This document shows positions 5,101 through 5,263 of a stretch of 5,263 nt of DNA, piece by piece. Numbering within the stretch: position 1 is the stretch's first letter; each line of letters opens with the position of its first letter. The translations under genes were made by a program, and so were the position numbers. Below the pieces are notes generated by a model that worked only from the letters and a program-made list of their open reading frames with translations, was not told the DNA's origin and did not search any database. Source of the stretch: Thermoplasmata archaeon (GTDB lineage: Archaea; Thermoplasmatota; Thermoplasmata; Thermoplasmatales; Thermoplasmataceae); NCBI GenBank assembly GCA_021797265.1, contig JAJZZZ010000103.1:1-5263 (forward strand). Reading direction: 5' to 3'.

Positions 5101-5263
5101 GCAACGATTGGCTGGTTGACAGCAGCCTGAAGTACCCAGATCTACCGAGTACCTCAATGTCTCTTGAGGCGTTAAGATCGGCATGGAGCCGGAAGCTGCA
5201 GTTCCTGCACTGGAAGTCTGAACCATGCCGGTTGTTCCTGTCCCTGTATCCGCATTTCGAGCA
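5027..5263 (-). CDS. tnpB: TnpB RNA-guided nuclease, C-terminal part only (5' end beyond window)
   Basis: The minus-strand frame enters in phase at 5263 and gives 78 residues to a TGA at 5029-5027. It starts in the TnpB zinc ribbon: CSKCG, then FQCRNC about 15 residues on, giving four zinc-ligand cysteines at visible residues 1, 4, 19 and 22. HADLNASRDI follows at residues 27-36; its Asp (codon at 5179-5177) is the third RuvC catalytic acidic residue, and the Asn two residues on is also conserved. The tail is low in complexity and ends KPTSSGVGS, resembling many archaeal TnpB ends. All visible catalytic and zinc residues are present, so this part gives no sign of decay. TnpB is a guide-RNA-directed DNA nuclease, ancestor of Cas12, encoded with or without TnpA. 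The 3' end overlaps the methyltransferase by 18 nt. Confidence 0.9.
   Translation of the reverse strand, partial: CSKCGYRDRNNRHGSDFQCRNCSFRLHADLNASRDIEVLGRSGYFRLLSTSQSLRSGEAAPKGAGEASNKPTSSGVGS
5034..5053. repeat. Terminal hairpin of the IS element
   Basis: CCCACC (5034-5039) and GGTGGG (5048-5053) form a perfect 6-bp stem around an 8-nt loop. The loop supplies the TGA stop of the methyltransferase at 5042-5044. The solo copy keeps a 5-bp version of this stem at 2492-2512. Confidence 0.75.

Larger units (their letters stand above)
5026..5263 (-). mobile_element. Right end of an IS200/IS605-family element
   Basis: The element enters from the right window edge and ends at GTCAACTACCCAC on the plus strand. 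The boundary is placed where sequence shared with the solo copy at 2484 begins. The end has a subterminal hairpin rather than terminal inverted repeats, and tnpB stops about 4 nt from the tip, both typical of IS605/IS1341-group elements. The left end, and any tnpA transposase, lie outside the window. Confidence 0.8.

Noticed and set aside
5002..5226. Minus-strand 74-residue frame across the tnpB 3' end
   Set aside because: The TnpB frame itself, with zinc-ribbon cysteines and the RuvC Asp, accounts for this sequence.
1..5263. CRISPR array, cas genes or toxin-antitoxin pair
   Set aside because: No regularly spaced direct repeats are visible, and no cas-like or toxin-like protein other than TnpB was found.

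Overview
The window looks archaeal and most resembles a thermoacidophilic Thermoplasmatales-type euryarchaeon. Supporting signs are A/T-rich TATA boxes about 25-35 nt upstream of genes, one gene that looks leaderless, GGTGAT-like ribosome binding sites, a class II tRNA-Leu with no encoded CCA, a DsrE2/TusA/flavoprotein sulfur cluster, and an archaeal-type IS200/IS605 TnpB end. The lineage is inferred from style and gene content, not from a marker gene.

Left third (1-2252, all on the minus strand): a tightly packed four-gene run transcribed right to left. It comprises a DsrE2-family protein, a TusA-family sulfur carrier, a sulfide:quinone-reductase-like FAD oxidoreductase, and a DUF1641 protein that runs off the left edge. 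Gaps are 11, 10 and 0 nt, so this is almost certainly one operon. The likely theme is sulfane-sulfur handling: TusA and DsrE relay persulfide sulfur, and the flavoprotein with its partner oxidises a sulfur compound and passes electrons on, probably to quinone.

Middle (2253-4195): a 351-nt divergent intergenic region holds promoters for the sulfur operon (minus) and the permease (plus). It also holds a solo copy of an IS200/IS605-type right end that can form hairpins. An APC-superfamily amino-acid permease follows (2604-4007). After it lie U-rich tracts and a strong inverted repeat.

Right third (4196-5263): a tRNA-Leu(CAG) gene with its own TATA box, then a class I SAM-dependent methyltransferase with its own promoter. 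On the minus strand is the 3' end of a TnpB gene (IS200/IS605 family) that enters from the right edge. The methyltransferase reading frame runs into the element and takes its last codons and stop codon from the element's terminal hairpin. The TnpB 3' end carries two perfect hairpins and probably doubles as the scaffold of a reRNA/omega-RNA whose guide would be the flanking methyltransferase sequence.

The least ordinary parts are the two related element ends about 2.5 kb apart, one attached to tnpB and one alone next to the permease promoter, and the compact DsrE2-TusA-SQR-like-DUF1641 operon.
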